A DNA stretch of 64,000 nt from Pseudomonas brassicacearum (lineage in GTDB: Bacteria > Pseudomonadota > Gammaproteobacteria > Pseudomonadales > Pseudomonadaceae): the NCBI RefSeq assembly GCF_000585995.1, contig NZ_CP007410.1:4305430-4369429 (forward strand). The letters run 5' to 3'. Shown here piece by piece: positions 26,546 to 35,730 of the stretch. A program made the position numbers and the translations under genes. Below the pieces are notes generated by a model. The model was given only the letters and a program-made list of their open reading frames with translations, was not told the origin of the DNA and did no database searches. The first letter of the stretch is position 1, and every line of letters starts with the position of its first letter.

Positions 26546-27093
26546 TTGAAAAGGCCGCACGTTTCAACGGTGAAGCGTTGCACCAGCTTCAGAAGCACGA
26601 GATACCGCTGGTGGGCCTCGATCCCGCGATGACGTTGGTGTATCGCCAGGAGTATGCGAAGACGCTTGGCAGTCACAAGGTTCCTACCGTACTACTGCCG
26701 CAGGAGTGGCTCGCCAATATGCTTCCACAGTCGCAGATTGTGAAAGATGCCGATCCCTATCATTTCCTTCCCCACTGCACTGAAAAGACAAATGAGCCAA
26801 ACAGCATCGTCCTTTGGCAACAAGTCTATGAGCGCATGGGACTGAAAATGAGCGTTCAAGCCAGCGGGTGCTGCGGCATGTCCGGCACCTATGGGCATGA
26901 GACGAAGAACACCAGAACTTCTGTAGTGATCTACAAACAATCCTGGGCGCCGCTTGTGAAAAGATTTAATGCTTCTGGCCGGTTAGTGGCCGACGGATAT
27001 TCTTGCCGAAGCCAGGTGAAACGACAGGATGGAGTAACCGTCTCACATCCGCTGCAGGCGCTGCTCGCTGTCGTCAGGAATCTTGCTGCCTGA
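26546..27093 (+). pseudogene. Remnant: C-terminal part of a YdiJ-type FAD/Fe-S oxidoreductase
   Basis: About 182 codons open from the junction to TGA 27093. The segments FNGEALHQLQKHEIPLVGLD, AMTLVYRQEY and ASGCCGMSGTYGHE (Cys-rich CCG domain) match the C-terminal Fe-S part of YdiJ/D-2-hydroxyglutarate or D-lactate dehydrogenase-like proteins. These are normally about 1000 residues with an N-terminal FAD domain, which is absent. There is no credible start or promoter: 5'-truncated pseudogene. Confidence 0.8.
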
Positions 27094-27107
27094 GCCACGA
27101 GGCATGA

Positions 27108-28136
27108 TTAAACTTTTACCTGGGAATGGGTAAATGACTCGGCCGTGTGCTCATTGCCGCCCGCCTTCGGGCCTGGCTTCATTTCACGGAAAAACATTCG
27201 CCGATACTCAGAGGGTGAAGTGCCAAGGTGAACGCCGAACTGTTGTCTCAACGACAAAGGCGTTCCGAAACCCGCCTCACCGGCGACACACTCGATAGGT
27301 AAGTCGGTCGTTTCGAGCAGCTGTTGTGCTCTGGCGACTCGCTCAGCATTCAACCATTTTGAGACGGTGCTGCCGGTCGCCTCCCTAAATCGCCTGGTAA
27401 AAGTGCGCCGACTCATTTTCGCCATGTCCGCCAGCAAATCGAGCGACAGATCACTCGCAAGGTTCATTCGGGCCCACGCCAGTACATTAGACAAATGAGT
27501 CTCGCTAGACAGCTGCGGCACAGGATGCTCTACGTACTGAGCCTGGCCTCCCTGCCTGTGCGGCGGCGTCACCAGCATCTTCGCAGTGCGATTGGCAACA
27601 TCAGCACCGAGTCGCTGACGTATTAGATGCAGACAACAATCAATTGCTGCCACAGTTCCCGCAGAGGTGATGATGTTGCCATCACTGACATACAGCACTT
27701 CAGGCCTGAAACGAACTTCTGGGAACCGTCGCCCAAACTCGTCTCTGACTGCCCAGTGAGTGGTTGCTTCTTTGCCATCAAGAAGTCCTGCATCGCCGAG
27801 CACGAATGCTCCCAGACATAGCCCGACGATGAGCTTGTCTTGGGCATTTGCACGCTGTAAGGCTTGCACAAGCTGCGCAGACGCTGCGACAGAATGATCG
27901 CCCCACGCCGGAATGACAATTACGTCGGATGTCTCCATCAGTTCCAGGCCATGATCGACCGCTAAGCCTATGCCTTGGTCGCTTATCACCATTCCCGGCG
28001 TCTCTGCACAGTAACTGACCTCGTAATGAGGTTCACCGGGTGCGGATTGAGCTGTTCCTAGCACCATTCCAGGCACGGAAAGATGAAACAGGCTGACACC
28101 GTCAAAAGCCAGAACAGCAACGCGTGTGGATTGCAT
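27108..28136 (-). CDS. GlxA-family AraC-type transcriptional regulator
   Basis: 342 residues. The N-terminal DJ-1/PfpI-like domain (about 5-190; VAVLAFDGVSLFHLSVPG, IVGLCLGAFVLGDAGLLDG) and the C-terminal AraC DNA-binding domain (about 220-320; LADMAKMSRRTFTRRFREAT) define GlxA-type regulators, which often control amine or amino-acid catabolic genes. It is divergent from the metallo-hydrolase 133 bp away, a likely target. The last 50 residues have a degenerate copy at 24761-24910, evidence of a past duplication. Confidence 0.9.
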   Translation of the reverse strand: MQSTRVAVLAFDGVSLFHLSVPGMVLGTAQSAPGEPHYEVSYCAETPGMVISDQGIGLAVDHGLELMETSDVIVIPAWGDHSVAASAQLVQALQRANAQDKLIVGLCLGAFVLGDAGLLDGKEATTHWAVRDEFGRRFPEVRFRPEVLYVSDGNIITSAGTVAAIDCCLHLIRQRLGADVANRTAKMLVTPPHRQGGQAQYVEHPVPQLSSETHLSNVLAWARMNLASDLSLDLLADMAKMSRRTFTRRFREATGSTVSKWLNAERVARAQQLLETTDLPIECVAGEAGFGTPLSLRQQFGVHLGTSPSEYRRMFFREMKPGPKAGGNEHTAESFTHSQVKV

Positions 28137-28269
28137 CAGTCAGCCTCATATTCGAGAACAGCGCAGGTATCGTGGCCCAATTATATCGGAATCTGTCATT
28201 CAGGCCACTGTTGAGTCCCAGAGCATTGGGCAACAATAGAGTCACTGATGCAATAACAGGATTAACGAG

Positions 28270-29160
28270 ATGAACTTTAAAACACTTCCAATCGCCCTTA
28301 GCCTTGCCTGCACTGCCGCGGCCTCACCCGCATTTGCGAGCTCCGACACTCCCAATTCCCCGGACGCGGCCCATAAAGTCGACTTGCAGCAAGTTCGTAA
28401 CGCAACGGTAAAAATCTCCTACGGTGGCACAACCTTTCTGATCGACCCGATGCTGTCCCAAAAGGGAACCTACCCAGGATTTGAAAATACCTACCGTAGT
28501 AACCTGCGCAACCCACTTGTCGATCTGACCGAGTCGCCAGAAAAAGTAATCTCTGGTGTTGACGCCGTCATCGTCACTCATACGCATCTCGACCACTGGG
28601 ATGATGCCGCACAAAAAGCGCTGCCGAAAGACATCCCGCTGTTCACGCAGCATGAGGACGATGCGAAGCTGATTCGCTCGCAAGGGTTCAAGAACGTACG
28701 CGTTCTGACAGACGAAGCGGAATTCGGCGGCGTCAAAATCACCAAAGCAGGTGGTCAGCACGGCACCGACGAAATGTATGCCGCTCCCCCACTCGCCAAA
28801 CTTCTAGGCGAGGCCATGGGCGTTGTGTTTGAAGCGCCAGGCTACAAAACTCTCTACCTAGCCGGCGACACTATCTGGCGTAAAGAGGTAGACCAAACTA
28901 TTGAGAAATATCACCCTGAAGTCATCGTACTCAACGCCGGGAAAGCGAAGGTAAACGGGTTCGAGGGCGCGATCATCATGGGTGAAGAGGATGTTCTGCG
29001 CGCTTCACAGGCCGCAAAAAACGCCAAAATTGTTGCCGTGCACATGGACGCAGTCAACCACATGTCGCTGACCCGCAAGGAATTGCGCACTTACGTCAAA
29101 GAGCACGGTATCGAGAGTCGCGTAGAGATACCCGAAGATGGCGCATCACTGGAGTTCTGA
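28270..29160 (+). CDS. Exported metallo-beta-lactamase-fold hydrolase
   Basis: 296 residues, start ATG 28270 (AGGA upstream). Signal peptide MNFKTLPIALSLACTAAASP, cleavage near AFA-SS. The MBL zinc motif HxHxDH is in VIVTHTHLDHWDD, with further ligands in GGQHGTDEM, LAGDT and the late HMDAVNHMS. Related to the UlaG/YtnP-like group that hydrolyses lactones or phosphodiesters; the substrate is unknown. It is divergent from a GlxA regulator and followed by an isochorismatase-like hydrolase. Confidence 0.87.
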   Translation: MNFKTLPIALSLACTAAASPAFASSDTPNSPDAAHKVDLQQVRNATVKISYGGTTFLIDPMLSQKGTYPGFENTYRSNLRNPLVDLTESPEKVISGVDAVIVTHTHLDHWDDAAQKALPKDIPLFTQHEDDAKLIRSQGFKNVRVLTDEAEFGGVKITKAGGQHGTDEMYAAPPLAKLLGEAMGVVFEAPGYKTLYLAGDTIWRKEVDQTIEKYHPEVIVLNAGKAKVNGFEGAIIMGEEDVLRASQAAKNAKIVAVHMDAVNHMSLTRKELRTYVKEHGIESRVEIPEDGASLEF

Positions 29161-29257
29161 CTTAAATTTTTTGAGGTTGGAAATGCAGGTGTTCTATCTG
29201 TCGACTTCAACCTTCAAGCCGCATGCTTAGCTCGGATAATTCGACCGGAGATCGTTC

Positions 29258-29803
29258 ATGAAACGTGGCCTTGTAGTAGTTGACCTGCAAAATGAATACC
29301 TGCCCACAGGCAAATTGCCGTTAGACGGCATCGTAGCTGCTGTAGCGAATGCTGTCCGAGTGATCAGCCACTCGCGCGATATAGGAGCTCCGGTTTTTCA
29401 CATACGGCATGAGTCCAACGATGAACGCGCTCCAATCTTCGTCAAAGGCTCGAACGGTGCGCAAACCCAGCCTGCTGTTGCACCTCTGGGTAATGAGCCT
29501 GTGATTGTAAAAGCACACATCAACGCCTTCCGGGAAACGGATCTTAAGCAGCAGTTGGAAGCAGCGGACATCGAGGAACTCGTGGTAATCGGTGCAATGA
29601 GTCACATGTGCATCGATGCCGTAGTGCGCGCGGCGGCAGACATGGGCTACCCCGTTACGGTGCTGCATGACGCCTGCGCCACCCTGGATCTCACATTTGG
29701 TGGTGTTAACGTTCCTGCTGCTCACGCACACGCCACGATGATGGCAGCGTTCGAGTTCGGTTACGCCACCGTCAAGTCGGTGGAAGATTACCTCTCGGCC
29801 TGA
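29258..29803 (+). CDS. Isochorismatase-like cysteine hydrolase
   Basis: 181 residues, start ATG 29258 after GGAG. Isochorismatase-like fold with catalytic triad D9 (LVVVDLQNEY), K85 (VIVKAHINAF) and C118 (GAMSHMCIDAVVRAA). Such enzymes hydrolyse amides (nicotinamidase-like, ureido acids, biuret) or isochorismate; the active Cys argues for an amidohydrolase. It follows the MBL gene by 97 bp and could be in its operon. A hairpin 20 bp past the stop ends it. Confidence 0.87.
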   Translation: MKRGLVVVDLQNEYLPTGKLPLDGIVAAVANAVRVISHSRDIGAPVFHIRHESNDERAPIFVKGSNGAQTQPAVAPLGNEPVIVKAHINAFRETDLKQQLEAADIEELVVIGAMSHMCIDAVVRAAADMGYPVTVLHDACATLDLTFGGVNVPAAHAHATMMAAFEFGYATVKSVEDYLSA

Positions 29804-29822
29804 CCGCGTGACGACAAAACTT

Positions 29823-29845
29823 GCCGGGGCCCATTGGGCCCTGGC
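29823..29845 (+). terminator. GC-rich hairpin after the isochorismatase-like gene
   Basis: GCCGGGGCCC (29823-29832) pairs with GGGCCCTGGC (29836-29845) with one G-T wobble and a 3-nt loop, followed by TTT. It lies between converging genes and could serve both strands. Confidence 0.6.
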
Positions 29846-29949
29846 TTTCATCGTAAACGCATAAATAAGCTGATGGCGGGGGCAACCCTCCACGTTTCCA
29901 TGGCCTCGGGATCGGTCAGGCTGACCTCTCGGAACTCTCCGTTCGCGCG

Positions 29950-30723
29950 TTAGCCGTCTATACCTATTTCTTTGAGCAACCCTTGCTTGCAGCTCAATAA
30001 CTCCTCAACGTAAACACTGCGATTCCTTTCGAAACGCAATGTGGGGATGGGCATTGATATTGCGAAACGGCCTAACACGGTATCTAGCGCGACTGCTGTA
30101 GTGGTGATGCCCTCAATGAGTTCGCCGTGATCGCTTGAAAGCCCTGTTTTCCGAATATCGGCCAGCTGATTGAAAAGACTCTGGAATTCCGACGTGTTTC
30201 CCTGGGTAGCGCTTTCAGCTGCAAACAACTCTTTCACATCCTCATCTTGGTCTAAAGCGAGAAGAGCCCGTCCAGCAGACGTTCCATAGAGTGGCGTATC
30301 CAGTTGGCCAAGGCGTGGCATCACCTGCAACTCACGATCAGCAACTACACGATCCTCAACGATCAGTTGGATTCCGGCAGGTCTAGAAAAGACAACCGTC
30401 TCTTGAACCCTCTCGCTCAGCTTATGCAGCCAAGGGCGGACGACGGTCATACGGTCGACATGGGCGTTCGCGACGAGCCTCAACAAACCCGCGCCAAGGC
30501 TGATTCCGCCAGCGCCTTCAGTACGAATCATTCCCTGCTCTTCGAGCGCTCCTACGATGCGTTGCACCGTTGAGCGAGGCAAATCTACAGCTTGGGCTAT
30601 TTCGCCCAAACTCATCCCGCCAGCGCTTCTTCCCAATACATTCAGAATTTTTGCCGCGCGTGCAATGACCTGAATACCCCCACTACGCTCATCGCTGACG
30701 CCTGCTTGAACCCGCTCGTCCAT
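29950..30723 (-). CDS. IclR-family transcriptional regulator
   Basis: 257 residues from ATG 30723 (GGAGG upstream; the frame is open much further but the IclR fold begins here). Winged helix about 18-75 (AAKILNVLGRSAGGMSLGEI, PRSTVQRIVGALEEQG), effector domain about 90-250. It is divergent from the DUF1656-HlyD-FUSC efflux operon; the 100-bp gap has three copies of a TTGCGATACA-like element and one inverted repeat. IclR proteins often answer to aromatic acids, which matches the AaeAB-like pump. Confidence 0.9.
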   Translation of the reverse strand: MDERVQAGVSDERSGGIQVIARAAKILNVLGRSAGGMSLGEIAQAVDLPRSTVQRIVGALEEQGMIRTEGAGGISLGAGLLRLVANAHVDRMTVVRPWLHKLSERVQETVVFSRPAGIQLIVEDRVVADRELQVMPRLGQLDTPLYGTSAGRALLALDQDEDVKELFAAESATQGNTSEFQSLFNQLADIRKTGLSSDHGELIEGITTTAVALDTVLGRFAISMPIPTLRFERNRSVYVEELLSCKQGLLKEIGIDG

Positions 30724-30747
30724 GGACACCTCCACTTTTTCGGTCAC

Positions 30748-30803
30748 TGTATCATATTGCGATACAATATTATTTTGCGGTACAGTTACCGCATTGCGAT
30801 ACA
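30748..30803. promoter_or_regulatory. IclR operator region with three TTGCGATACA-type repeats
   Basis: Direct repeats ATTGCGATACA (30756-30766), TTTGCGGTACA (30774-30784) and ATTGCGATACA (30793-30803) stand 18 and 19 bp apart. In addition TGTATC (30748-30753) and GATACA (30761-30766) form an inverted repeat with a 7-bp gap. They lie in the gap between iclR and the efflux operon and probably control both. Confidence 0.6.
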
Positions 30804-30823
30804 TCACAAGTGCGAGGCTGACG

Positions 30824-31033
30824 ATGTTGCGTGAATTTTCAGTCGCAGGCCTGCTGATTACCCCAATGGTGATCTGCGTTGGCGCTGCGGCATCCCTGAC
30901 CTGGATTACGTATGTGCTCATTCCGCAATGGGCAATACAGCAATGGATTTGGAAGCGCTCATGGCTGGGGCTTTCCCTATTCGTCTTCTACATCGCCAGC
31001 GCCCTCGCCTTTCTCGATGGTGGATGGAAATGA
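30824..31033 (+). CDS. DUF1656 small membrane protein (AaeX-like)
   Basis: 69 residues from ATG 30824 (GAGG 6 nt upstream). Two hydrophobic segments (about 8-32 and 45-62), start MLREFSVAGLLITP as in DUF1656 proteins. These accompany HlyD and FUSC genes of aromatic-acid efflux systems (AaeX in E. coli). Its stop overlaps the HlyD gene start (ATGA). The function of the family is not established. Confidence 0.85.
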   Translation: MLREFSVAGLLITPMVICVGAAASLTWITYVLIPQWAIQQWIWKRSWLGLSLFVFYIASALAFLDGGWK

Positions 31034-31911
31034 ATTCGGCAATTCGGGTCTGCGTGACGTTACTGATCTCATGTTGCGCGGTGCTGGCGGGGTCGTGGAC
31101 ATGGAAGCACTACCAACTCTCACCCTGGACGCGAGATGGGCGAGTTCGGGCCGATGTAGTGGTCGTAGCACCCGATGTAGCGGGCTGGGTGACCAGGCTC
31201 GAAGTGCGAGACAACCAGGTGGTAAATAAAGGCGATCTGCTTTTTGAAATTGATCCCGTCCGTTATCGCTCCCTCGTGAACGAGTCGAAAGCCCGAATGG
31301 AACACTCAAAGCACGCTTGGGAGCTTGCAGCACTTCTGGAGAGCCGCCGTGTTCCATTGGCCAGGATCAACGCCATAAGCGCTGAGGATTTGGATAACGC
31401 CCACTCCCAAGTCTTGCTGGCCAAATCCCAATATGAGGTCAACAAGGCGCAGTGGGAAACCGCGAGGATCAACCTCGCCCGCACATCCGTGGTTGCGCCA
31501 GCTGACGGTACGATCACCAACGTCAGATTGCAGGAAGGCAACTACGTAGCCCAGGGGGCTCCCGCCTTCTCACTCATCAAAAACGATTCGTTTTACGTGA
31601 CTGCCTACTTCGAGGAAACGAAGCTTCTCGATATACGTGAGGGGGATATGGCCGAGGTGTCGTTCATGTTCGGAGGGCCTTCGATTAGTGGCCGCGTCCA
31701 AAGCATCGCCAGAGGCGTCGCCAATACCAACACACAAGCAGATCCAATGTTGCTGCCTCAAGTACAGCAGGCATTCAACTGGGTGCGACTGGCGCAACGC
31801 ATACCGGTCGACATAAAGCTGGAGGCGAACGCTGCGAGCACGCGCTTGATCGCTGGCATGAGCGCATCGGTGAGGATTCATCAGCGCCCCACTGAGAGGG
31901 GCAGACCATGA
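31030..31911 (+). CDS. HlyD/EmrA-type membrane fusion protein (AaeA-like)
   Basis: 293 residues from ATG 31030 (overlap ATGA; ATG 31024 is an in-frame alternative). One N-terminal anchor helix (about 5-24), then the biotinyl-lipoyl halves (RADVVVVAPDVAGWVTRLEV and TSVVAPADGTITNVRLQEGN) flanking a coiled-coil hairpin (about 75-145), and a beta-barrel domain. It links the FUSC inner-membrane protein to the periplasm, or to an outer-membrane channel encoded elsewhere. Its end overlaps the FUSC start (ATGA). Confidence 0.9.
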   Translation: MNSAIRVCVTLLISCCAVLAGSWTWKHYQLSPWTRDGRVRADVVVVAPDVAGWVTRLEVRDNQVVNKGDLLFEIDPVRYRSLVNESKARMEHSKHAWELAALLESRRVPLARINAISAEDLDNAHSQVLLAKSQYEVNKAQWETARINLARTSVVAPADGTITNVRLQEGNYVAQGAPAFSLIKNDSFYVTAYFEETKLLDIREGDMAEVSFMFGGPSISGRVQSIARGVANTNTQADPMLLPQVQQAFNWVRLAQRIPVDIKLEANAASTRLIAGMSASVRIHQRPTERGRP

Positions 31912-33587
31912 GAGACGCACTGAAGCACTACTTGGCGCCTGACTTGCGCAGCTTGGTATTCGCTTGCAAGGGGCTGTGTGCCGTTACGCTCGCTCTAGCG
32001 ATTTCGATGAGCCTGGATCTGGACAAGCCATTCTGGGCGATGGTGGCGTCAATGATGCTCCAGGCTCGCCCCGAGGCCGGATTGGTCATCGAAAAAGCGG
32101 CATGCCTTGCTCTGGGATCAACGGTTGGCGCCGTGATAGCGGTACTGATCTTGGACAATTTGACGCCATATCCTGTGTTAGCTATTGGAGCACTCGCGCT
32201 GTGCGTTGCCGTCACTTCTACAATCGCCTCGACCATGCGGCATGTCAATTTTGTATTCGCAACGTCATTAGTGAGTGTTACAGCGATTCTGATTGTACTT
32301 TTCGCCTTGGCCGATCCTGCAAATACCAGCAGCGGATCGATCTTTATGGTGATTCGGGCTCGGTTGAGCGAAGTTCTGGTCGGAGCCAGCAGTTCCATCC
32401 TGACCAGCGTCCTGCTTTATCCCTTCAAGGTGCAGAAGGTGCTGGAGACGGGTATGAATCGCCTACGGGATTTGAGCCTCACCCACGTCTCGGCGATTCT
32501 TCACGCTCAATCAAATCCAGCAGCTGTCCATCAGCAGCGCATAGGCATCATCGCCTTGTCCACTTCCATAAACGATGACGCCAATGCAGGACGCTATGAA
32601 CTGGCAAGCAATATCGATGCAGCCCTACTCGCCGCCAGCAACGCCTTGACCATCGTTGCATGGGGACAAACCATCGAGCGCATATTGAGTGATAACCCAA
32701 AGCGTTTATCGGAGATGCTGGCCCGTTTCGTCGATCACCACGCTCATGGCTGCAGCTCGCTCGAGGCAGAGAGCCTGAAGAAAGTATCCGAGGCACTTTC
32801 AGCGATGCATGGGGCCTGCGATTCAATCGCTGAAAGATCGCACGGGACGCAGCGCTTTCCACGGTTCAATCGACATCGTGACTGGCTCGTCGGACTGAGA
32901 GCGGCGCTGCGAAGCTCACTTGTTTTCCTGAGCGCTATCGCCATATGGATTCTGTCAGGCGAACAAGCCGCACTCATCATGATGATCGTGCTACCTGCCT
33001 TGCTCTCCCAGGCATTCTCCTCACACCCAGTGCCGCGCGTGGCAACCGCCAAGTTACTGGGGGGAGCCTTGATTGCCATCCCTATTGCCATCCTGTTTGT
33101 ACTCAGTTCGCTTGCGCAGGGTTCGGGCGATTTCGAGATGTTGATACTGGTGCTTTCTGCACCTCTTTTTCTGGGGCTGATGAGCATGACTTCACCGTCA
33201 CTCGCACCTTACGGTCTCGGTTTTTGCCTCACCCTGGCGGTGCTTGTTCAGCCAAGCAACTACATGACATTCGCAATTGATCAGTGCCTGTCCACTGGAT
33301 TGGGAATCGCAGCAGGCCTCGGCTTGTTATACGCAGGATTTGATCTTATAGGGCCGCCCAAACATACATGGCTTCAGCGACGAGTTATCAGAGCACTCTA
33401 CTTAGACCTGAAAGAGATGGGTAAGAAGGGGCGATCAGCCGATTGGCTCAACCAACGTGCAGCCGAGCGTCTTTCCTGTCTCGCTGCATACGAGCCGCAA
33501 ACGCCGACCGGCAGGGCATTGACGCTGCGCGGGCTCAACTTACTCGAGTCTGGCCACCGCATGAAGCTCGCATCAGATGAACAATGA
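31908..33587 (+). CDS. FUSC-family efflux protein (AaeB-like)
   Basis: 559 residues, start overlapping the HlyD stop. Two blocks of about five to six helices (about 15-165 and 325-480) with a soluble domain between and a cytoplasmic tail, the AaeB/YccS/FUSC pattern. The N-terminal LDKPFWAMVASMMLQARPEAG, then VIEKAACLALGSTVGA, is the FUSC signature. It probably exports aromatic carboxylic acids or other weak acids with the HlyD and DUF1656 partners. The 559-residue length is in the range of short FUSC pumps. No outer-membrane factor follows. Confidence 0.88.
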   Translation: MRDALKHYLAPDLRSLVFACKGLCAVTLALAISMSLDLDKPFWAMVASMMLQARPEAGLVIEKAACLALGSTVGAVIAVLILDNLTPYPVLAIGALALCVAVTSTIASTMRHVNFVFATSLVSVTAILIVLFALADPANTSSGSIFMVIRARLSEVLVGASSSILTSVLLYPFKVQKVLETGMNRLRDLSLTHVSAILHAQSNPAAVHQQRIGIIALSTSINDDANAGRYELASNIDAALLAASNALTIVAWGQTIERILSDNPKRLSEMLARFVDHHAHGCSSLEAESLKKVSEALSAMHGACDSIAERSHGTQRFPRFNRHRDWLVGLRAALRSSLVFLSAIAIWILSGEQAALIMMIVLPALLSQAFSSHPVPRVATAKLLGGALIAIPIAILFVLSSLAQGSGDFEMLILVLSAPLFLGLMSMTSPSLAPYGLGFCLTLAVLVQPSNYMTFAIDQCLSTGLGIAAGLGLLYAGFDLIGPPKHTWLQRRVIRALYLDLKEMGKKGRSADWLNQRAAERLSCLAAYEPQTPTGRALTLRGLNLLESGHRMKLASDEQ

Positions 33588-33639
33588 AAGCTTCGAATTT
33601 ACCTCCACTCCTTAACACCGAACTCAAAGGTACTCCGAA

Positions 33640-33969
33640 ATGCACAACCATCAGGCTGACGCAAACTACATGGGCGACCTGCAAGACGCCGCTCCCGAGA
33701 TGGTCGCAGCTTTTTTCAACTTCGATAAAGCTGTCTTCAACAAGGATGTCGGCAGCCTTAACCTAGCCACACGGGAGCTGATCGCCGTGGGAGTAGCCGT
33801 CACTACACAGTGTTCCTACTGCATTGCCGACCATGCCAAGCGAGCAGTCAACGCGGGTGCGTCGAAGCAAGATGTGGCTGAAGCAATCATGGTGGCGACG
33901 GCCCTTCGTGCTGGTGGAGGTATTACCCATGGCTGGCAAGCGATGAAAAACATCGCTGACACGAAGTAG
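33640..33969 (+). CDS. Carboxymuconolactone-decarboxylase/AhpD-like protein
   Basis: 109 residues. AhpD-like redox motif C58-S-Y-C61 followed by H65 (TTQCSYCIADHAKRA). Same family as the protein at 13068-13400 but clearly diverged (about one third similar by eye). It lies 52 bp after the FUSC gene with AAAGGT upstream, so it is probably the last gene of the efflux operon, perhaps reducing peroxides linked to aromatic compounds. Confidence 0.86.
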   Translation: MHNHQADANYMGDLQDAAPEMVAAFFNFDKAVFNKDVGSLNLATRELIAVGVAVTTQCSYCIADHAKRAVNAGASKQDVAEAIMVATALRAGGGITHGWQAMKNIADTK

Positions 33970-33979
33970 AGGCCGAAGA

Positions 33980-34020
33980 GCTTTGCCCAGACCATGAAAA
34001 CCTAACGATTGAGGCAAAGC
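33980..34020 (+). terminator. Weak hairpin after the efflux operon
   Basis: GCTTTGCC (33980-33987) and GGCAAAGC (34013-34020), 8-bp perfect stem with a 25-nt loop, no T-run. In the remaining gap up to 34455 I see no gene; frames there have no ribosome site or recognisable content. Confidence 0.4.
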
Positions 34021-34455
34021 GGCTCTATTGTCAGAGAGATCGGGTACGAGCTTAAGGTTGAGCCGCCACCTGCAGCGCAGCCGACGCTCGTTACAATTGA
34101 TCTCTCTTTTCCAAAGTAGTGACGCCCTGCCAAGCAGCACCGACTGGCAATACGGCGCAATCCTGGTGACTTTGAGCGTTGCGAACTCTCTAAGCCGTCG
34201 TGATATCGAAGCTCTCTGCAGCCGTTGCCGAGCTAAATGTAACGCCTATTGCCGCCAGGCAGCGCCTTCTCAACCTGCGTTCGAGGTAGGGCAATTCCTT
34301 GTTTTAGCGCTCAGGCAATCCGTCCATCAAAAAATCATGACGATGTTCCGAAAAAGCGCATAGATATCTATTGCGAGAGGGCGATCGAGTGCTCAAAATT
34401 GCTCCGTAAGTCGTCAGTGAACGTGTCCAGTCTTTGCCTCTTGGAATAGCTGTTT

Positions 34456-35418
34456 ATGCGCCCCAAATCCATACAGTTCATCACCTACCCGAACGTAAGT
34501 TTGCTTGACTTGGCAGGGCCTCTCGACGTGTTCACGGCAGCCAACCGCTTCTCCCGCCAAAACCATCAACCGTATACGATTTCCATTTTAGCGTTAGATC
34601 CAACCACTGAGATATGCTCAAATTTCTCAATAAACACTGAAACGCTGCAAGCAGAAACCTCTTCACCGCACACCTTAATTGTACCCGGCGGACCAGGCAT
34701 ATATGATTTCTGTAAAGACCCGAAGTTCGTCACACACTTCATAAACCATGTAGACAAAGCCGAGCGCCTGATTTCTGTTTGCACTGGTATATTCGCACTA
34801 GCCTGCGCCGGAAAACTTGACGGCCGGAAAGCAACCACTCACTGGTCGGCGTACGACGAACTGGAAAGAAACTTTCCATCAATAATAATTAAACGAGGCC
34901 CAATATTTATTAATGATGACCACATATGGACATCAGCAGGTGTGACATCAGGGATTGATCTAGCATTATCGATCGTCGAGAAAGATTTGGGACATACCGT
35001 TGCGCTGGAGGTTGCTCGATATCTGGTAATGTTCCTCAAACGCCCTGGAGATCAGAATCAATTCAGCTCTTCCCTAACCCTGCAATCGAAGAGCAGTCAA
35101 TTCTCAGATTTGCATGCATGGATTAGTGAAAACCTAAGCACCGATTTAACAGTACCAGTGCTCGCAAACTTCATGAATATGAGCGAAAGAACCTTCATAC
35201 GCAAATACTCGGAATCGATGCAAAAAACACCAAGCAAAATGGTGGAACTGCTCCGACTAGACGCTGCCCGCGATATGCTTACAAGCTCAAACAAACCACT
35301 CAAAACCATAGCCCAGTACTGCGGGCTAGGTAGTGAATCAACCCTCATCAGAAGGTTTGTGAAGAATTTTGGCATCACCCCCAAGGAGCATCGCGCACGC
35401 TTCAATTCGACCGAATAA
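34456..35418 (+). CDS. GlxA-family AraC-type transcriptional regulator (second copy)
   Basis: 320 residues. DJ-1/PfpI-like domain about 5-185 (FITYPNVSLLDLAGPLDVF, LISVCTGIFALACAGKLDG, ATTHWSAYDELE) and AraC domain about 215-315 (LANFMNMSERTFIRKYSESM, GLGSESTLIRRF). It belongs to the same family as 27108-28136 but is not a recent copy. Its base composition is lower in GC than that of the neighbours upstream, which suggests a separate acquisition. The gap 35419-35730 after it is AT-rich without a gene. Confidence 0.88.
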   Translation: MRPKSIQFITYPNVSLLDLAGPLDVFTAANRFSRQNHQPYTISILALDPTTEICSNFSINTETLQAETSSPHTLIVPGGPGIYDFCKDPKFVTHFINHVDKAERLISVCTGIFALACAGKLDGRKATTHWSAYDELERNFPSIIIKRGPIFINDDHIWTSAGVTSGIDLALSIVEKDLGHTVALEVARYLVMFLKRPGDQNQFSSSLTLQSKSSQFSDLHAWISENLSTDLTVPVLANFMNMSERTFIRKYSESMQKTPSKMVELLRLDAARDMLTSSNKPLKTIAQYCGLGSESTLIRRFVKNFGITPKEHRARFNSTE

Positions 35419-35730
35419 CGTTGCCAACGCTCACAACGCAGCGATATTTTTGGCAAAAAACGCCTTCCCCAATCCTGAGCGTCATCTCACCTATCAATAG
35501 CAAAGAGCTAAATAGCTTGATCGCCTTGAAGCGACATCCGCCAAAATCTGGCGGACATGATCAATATTTTGTCATTTCCTCATGAAAAATTTTCTTTAAA
35601 TTACCCCACCTCAAATAGCCTGTTCAGAGGCGACAGAGACTAAGACTTGGAGATCAAACCTTAGCATCTAACACCGTATAGATAACACGCTTGGATACCT
35701 TCCTTCATGTTCAGCGTCAGAGACTCCCCC

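Noticed and set aside
34028..34363. 111-codon frame after the AhpD-like gene
   Set aside because: No ribosome site, Ser/Arg/Cys-rich shadow-like composition, no recognisable content.
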